From positions 62,001 through 126,000 of the forward strand of contig JAUCBJ010003070.1 of NCBI GenBank assembly GCA_032718475.1: a DNA stretch of 64,000 bases, given 5' to 3'. This document shows positions 59,805 to 64,000 of this stretch, piece after piece; the first letter of the stretch is position 1; each line of letters opens with the position of its first letter. The position numbers and the translations under genes are program-made. This DNA comes from Nemertoderma westbladi. Lineage: Eukaryota > Xenacoelomorpha > Nemertodermatida > Nemertodermatidae. The notes under the pieces are model-generated. The model saw only the letters and a list, made by a program, of their open reading frames with translations, did no database searches and was not told the DNA's origin.

Positions 59805-61040
59805 TTACCGCTCTCTCTCTCTCTCTCTATCCTCCCTAATACTCTCGTTGGCTAGCTCTGCCTCTCTCGCCTCCCGCTCTCTACGCTCATTCACCTCTCT
59901 CGCCTTCCGCTCTCTGCGCTCGTTCACCTCTCTCTCAATCTTCTCAGCCCTCCTCGCTTCCCGCTCTTTGTGCTCATTAATCTCTCTCTCCTCCTGATCT
60001 TTGCGCTTGTTTTCCACTCTCTCCTCCTGCTCTTTGCGCTCGTTTATCTCTCTCCTTCCCACTCTTTGCACTTGTTTATCTCTCTCTCCTCCTGCTCCCT
60101 ATAGTTTATCGCCACCCTCTCAGCCCTCTCTTTACACTCTCTTGCTAATTCTCTCTCCCTCTCTAGTAACGCAGTTCCCTCATCCAACTGCCTTTCTAGT
60201 TCCATTTGATCTAGCGCAACAATGTCTAATTGACACGCCAGATCTATCTCTAACACCCGTCTTGCTTTCGTGGAAGATGTAGCGGACTTATCGGTCACGA
60301 CGGACTCCCGTCGCCTCTCTGTCCTACTAATTTTCCCCCGTTTGCTGGGATTCCTACTAACCGACGACACCAAATCTTCGGGGTTAACCTCGGATTCGCC
60401 GTCGTACGGGTCCGCCCATCCCACTAATTTAATTCCCCTGGCATCTACTAAGTAAGGCCCTACGTACACCACGTCTGGTACCATCACCTCGGACTGCCAC
60501 AATTCAAACAGTTCTGTGGCAACCCCCCTCGCCCTCTCACTCGCCAGTTCCCCTTGTCCAAAACGGACTAAATAATGGAAATGTTTATTGGACTCACCTA
60601 GCCTCTGATAATGTGTAGGCTGGTCTACCTTTCTCCCTTCTTTGGCATCCTTTAGTATCTTCTTCGTGGCGTTGTACACCCATCGAAGGCGATCACTCGT
60701 CCCGATGTCCTCCTCGTTGACTCTACCTTCCCTCCTCGTCCGGCATCGTACCATCGGCCCCACCGTTGCCATTCCGGTGGGCCGTTCGTCGCCCTTGGCC
60801 TAAGGTTGGCCGGTGACTTCGGTACTCCGACCGCCATCATCACCTCGCGTTGACTCCTCATTTCCCTACTCGTTGTCGGCCGCCCTCCGCATGTGTATCC
60901 GGATTGTCCCTTGCTGGTGAGTCCGGGGTGGCGGGCCGGTATCGTCTCGTCGCAGCCTCTCGGATCGTTTGGTTGGTGTCGTCCGGGGTCCGCAGCGGCG
61001 TTCTTTCTCCCTCCGATTCTCGGGGTGTCTGTTCGCTCAT
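59805..61040 (-). pseudogene. BEL#2 gag, amino-terminal part
   Basis: ATG at 61038-61040 (MSEQTPRESEGERTPLRTPD) opens gag and breaks at 60858. A second frame (60772-60044) has SDRLRWVYNATKKILKDAKE and a charged region. A third (60071-59805) is a nearly pure EREINERKEQ-type heptad region, a predicted coiled coil like the alanine-rich coil in BEL#1 gag. At least two frame changes inactivate it. Confidence 0.65.
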
Positions 61041-61097
61041 CTTTGGGCCTCTCTCCTCCTCGGGTTGTGGCCACAGCTGTTGTTGATAGTTTTGACT

Positions 61098-62323
61098 GTG
61101 ACGGGGTCGAGTCTGAGATCCCAACCGGGTAAGATTGTACGCGTCACTTGGTTGCCGGGCTGCTGAGCTAATATCTTTGGCCAAAGGCCGTTGGGGAAAA
61201 TAACAGAGTTTGTTTCTCAGTATTAATAATCTCAGAAATTATAGCACAGTCAGAAGTATACAGGTATAGTAACAATAATCAGTATAGCATAAATGACGAC
61301 AGCAGCACATTTGAAATGACGGTCAAAACTATGCCAGTCCGCAACTGTGTGATAATGAACTGACTGGTAAATCAGTAATCAGAGTAACTATATGATTGAT
61401 ACATATTGGTTTGAGCTGTACACTACTGTGGCCTTTGCTACCCAATGGATGCCCTTCTATCCTTCCCCACGTGCTTCCCTGCCCGCTATTGGCTTATATA
61501 CTAATTGTCACTTCGCCACTCCCTGTAGGTGCTACTCCCTGATACTAGCCTCGCTAGCTGGGTTGTCCCTCTGAGGTGGTTTGACCTCAATTCAATTCAA
61601 TTTCAATTCAATATTTATTTATTTTCCCAAATGTTACGTACATACAGAAATATTACATACACAAACAGTTAAATTTGATAATACAATATTATATATGATT
61701 TGTAGAACTCTATTTGGGACTGGAGACTGCAGGTAGCTCTAGGGGGCTAGTGAGTCGCAGCCACCAGGTGGGGGGGGGGGGGGGGGGGGGTGGTCTGCAA
61801 GCAAGCCTAAAAGATATAATAAGATTAAAAAGAAAGTATATGAATATTATATTTAAAAATTGAATAAATGGTACAAATAAAATACTGTATTATAATTTAA
61901 TTGGGGGTGTAATTTAACATGGAGACATTTACTGTATTTTATTTTCCAATACTGGTGTTGACGAAAAGTTATAATTTGAGATGGGTGCACGTAGGGGCTT
62001 GACGGGTTATGCTGTAAATTATATGCTAAAGTGATTGAAGTGGTTCATTTTTTAGTTTCTTGCAGAATACAATTTTGTTTGGAAGAGTTTTAATATTTTG
62101 ATTTAATGTATTCCATATTTGGGGACCGTTGTAACTTAGAGATTTTTGACCAATGTGGAGATTAAATCTCTCACCTCTCTCTGTGGCTTAGGGCGTGTGT
62201 CGCCCCCCCGAGTTGGTTATGAGGCGAGATTATTTATTGGTAATCTCGCATCGCCAACTATATTGGTAAAATGCCACTGGTCCCATTTTCGGTGGGTGGT
62301 GTAGGGATTTGAATCCGCTTACA
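61098..62323 (-). repeat. BEL#2 5' LTR (right), with inserted LINE
   Basis: Matches the left LTR at 61098-61588 and resumes at 62168-62323. The insertion between is listed separately. Confidence 0.9.
61589..62167 (-). mobile_element. 5'-truncated LINE in BEL#2 LTR
   Basis: On the minus strand the start reads RFNLHIGQKSLSYNGPQIWN and following TLNQNIKTLP, the C-terminal tail of CR1/L2-type LINE ORF2. The 3' end is a (ttgaa)n tail. ctc at 61586-61588 and 62168-62170 is a short target duplication. A G run occupies 61770-61790. Confidence 0.75.
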
Positions 62324-62328
62324 TATTG

Positions 62329-63440
62329 CAGCACCAAAATTACAAGTAGTGCACAATTTTCACAAAATTTGAAAGTTACATTTTTCAGCTAATTGTTTTT
62401 CAATACAGGCTTTCTGGAGCGCAAAATACATTGGAAAATATTTAAAAATGATATGATTACTATAAATGGCTGTTTAGTCCTCTCTGCGTAGGCAAAAAAT
62501 GAAAAAAAACAAGTAACCAGCACTTTTCAGTTAGAACACAAAATTTTTAAATCACTTATACGATGCTATAAATTCACATTTTCAGGTTTTCTAGAGCGCT
62601 GATTCTAATGGAATACATTTCTAACATGCCAGATCATTGCTACTTGTATTTTTCGGCGTAATTTGGCAAATTTTGGTGCTAGGACCAAATTTCGTACCCA
62701 TCACCAAAAAGTACAATTTTGCGATTTCCAGTGCTGATTTTATTGATTCCATCGGATTCAGGACCCTCATAAACCTGTATAACGCAAGAAACAAGGTGAT
62801 ACTATCTACTGATTAACTTGCTTATTTTCCAAAATTTGGTGCTGGCACAACAATTTTCACCCACCGGCGAAAAATACAAGTTTGAAAACTCTTCTGAAAT
62901 TTTTACTGATTCAATTGAATTCAGAACCCTCACAAACCCGTATAACGCAAGAAACAAGGTGACACAATCAATTGATATATATGATGGTTTTCAAAATTTG
63001 GTGATAGCACCACATTTTGCACCCACTTCCGAAAAATACAAGTTTGAGATGTCTAGTTCGATAATTATATATTCCATTGAATTTAGAACAGTCATAAACC
63101 TCTAAAATGCAAGAAATAAATTGTCACAAGCAATTTTATCTATTGAATGGATTTTCAAAATTTTGTGCTACCACCAAAATTTGCACACAGCACCGAAAAA
63201 TACAAGTCTGATACGCTTGGTGCAATTCTTATACATTCATCGAAACCAGAACCCCAAAAAACCCCAATTGCATAAAAAACAAGTTTCAAACAATCAATTT
63301 ACAAAATTTACATATTTCAAAATTTGGTGCTGGCACCAAAATTTGGCACCCACCGAAAAAAACAAGTTTTAAATTTTTAAATCAATTTATATGAATTCCA
63401 TCCAATTGCTAACACCAAGAAACCGGTGTAAATCAAAAAG
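62329..63440. repeat. 163-bp satellite array
   Basis: ttggtgctggcaccaaa-like blocks at 62673, 62836, 62999, 63161 and 63324 are spaced 162-163 bp. Units also share acaagtttgaa and ataacgcaagaaacaaggtg. Copies are diverged. Earlier sequence from 62329 is weakly related. Confidence 0.85.
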
Positions 63441-63779
63441 AGAGATGTTACAATTCATATTTAATGAAATGTAATTTTCAAAAAAAGTCTCAAAAAAAGT
63501 GCCAAAAGTAGAGTTAAAAAATGGTGCTATAACTCGAAAACTACCAACTATTTTTGAAAACGGTTTTCACTACTAGGAAGACAATAGATTTTTATGAAGA
63601 TTCGTAAAATTTCAGATTCCCAACTGCGTTTGTTTCAGAATTATAATAAAAAAACCAGAGGGGCTTCATATTGACCCCCCACGGGTTTAATAGGGATAAA
63701 AGTTATATAACACACATCACCAATAAAAGTTTTAAATGAATTAAAATAAATAAAATTGTTTTGCGTATCAGTGCGGATG

Positions 63780-64000
63780 CTAGTAATCAGAGTTAATTAT
63801 TATTGTTGTTTATGGTAACTGGTGAGTCGTATTCGATACTAAAAAAGTGTGAACGGAGTTCCAACGGGAACGCGTTCCAGACTATAGGGGCGGACACAGA
63901 GAAAGCACGTTTATCATATAAGTTGAGGTTGAACCTAGGGACACTCAAGGGTTGAGAGCCGCTGTATCGAAGATTACGGCTTGGTGAATATTGAGTAATG
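63780..64000 (-). mobile_element. LINE ORF2 C-terminal tail
   Basis: The minus strand reads PRFNLNLYDKRAFSVSAPIV followed by WNAFPLELRS, the conserved tail after RT in CR1/L2-type LINEs. It runs off the window end, so the rest of the copy is outside. Confidence 0.65.

Larger units (their letters stand above)
53476..62323 (-). mobile_element. BEL-like LTR retrotransposon, decayed (BEL#2)
   Basis: LTRs start tgtgacggg and end cgcttaca at 53476-54131 and 61098-62323; the right one is lengthened by a 579-bp LINE insertion. TSD tattg is at 53471-53475 and 62324-62328. A minus-strand polypurine tract (GGGGGTGGAG) abuts the left LTR at 54132-54141. Coding remnants on the minus strand give a long charged gag, zinc knuckles and aspartic protease. 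No RT or integrase was recognised, the same loss as in BEL#1. The plus strand is strikingly pyrimidine-rich, with several C tracts. Confidence 0.85.
53288..63699. mobile_element. piggyBac-like shell, split by BEL#2
   Basis: The left edge TTAACCCTATTAG starts at 53288. The right edge, read inward on the minus strand from 63699, is TTATCCCTATTAAACCC. Both edges have a ggggggtca(t/a)attga(c) block inside. TTAA plus CCCT termini are typical of piggyBac-like elements. Without the inserted BEL#2 the shell is about 1.56 kb, mostly 163-bp satellite, with no transposase, so it would be a non-autonomous element. Confidence 0.5.

Overview
The window is nuclear DNA from an animal, most likely a marine or aquatic invertebrate; the species cannot be fixed from the sequence alone. 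It has no bacterial-style gene packing. The background is AT-rich and full of microsatellites and very long C/G homopolymer runs. Nearly every recognisable coding stretch belongs to a transposable element: BEL/Pao and Ty3/gypsy LTR elements, non-LTR (LINE) elements, Penelope-like elements, a Mutator-like transposase and a probable piggyBac-like shell. No complete multi-exon host gene can be assembled. The best host-gene candidates are one secreted, cysteine-rich minus-strand ORF near 24.3-24.9 kb and two small splice-flanked minus-strand exons near 39.4 and 41.2 kb.

Layout. 0-13.4 kb: a Mutator-like transposase gene is split by a 12.1-kb minus-strand BEL/Pao element (LTRs of 1168 bp, TSD atacg). 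This element keeps an intact 1325-codon gag-protease ORF, has lost the RT and integrase, and carries three unidentified small ORFs next to its 3' LTR. 13.4-17.2 kb: AT-rich DNA with LINE scraps. 17.3-19.3 kb: an unidentified minus-strand coding region of about 550 codons broken by nonsense codons, plus a small upstream ORF. 20.1-22.4 kb: a decayed BEL pol (end of RT, RNase H, integrase) abutting a LINE fragment. 26.3-27.3 kb: a LINE copy with an 11-bp TSD. 29.6-34.8 kb: an intact, GC-rich Ty3/gypsy element with LTRs that look identical, TSD catac, and one 1469-codon gag-pol ORF. 35.4-36.8 kb: a second, minus-strand LINE with an 11-bp TSD. 37-38.6 kb: Penelope and RT C-terminal scraps.

40-53 kb is mostly repeat architecture: a 68-bp tandem array, iteron-like palindromes, a 1047-bp fold-back element with 5-bp TSD, an inverted pair of 15/18-bp minisatellite arrays and a 45-bp GC-rich array. 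53.3-63.7 kb is a nested structure: a TTAA-bounded, piggyBac-like shell containing a 163-bp satellite was interrupted by an 8.8-kb BEL-like element (TSD tattg), whose right LTR was itself hit by a truncated LINE. The window ends in another LINE tail.

Functionally, the elements that supply enzymes here are the gypsy copy (complete gag, protease, RT, RNase H, integrase) and only fragments of others. The first BEL element could move only if a related element supplied RT and integrase.
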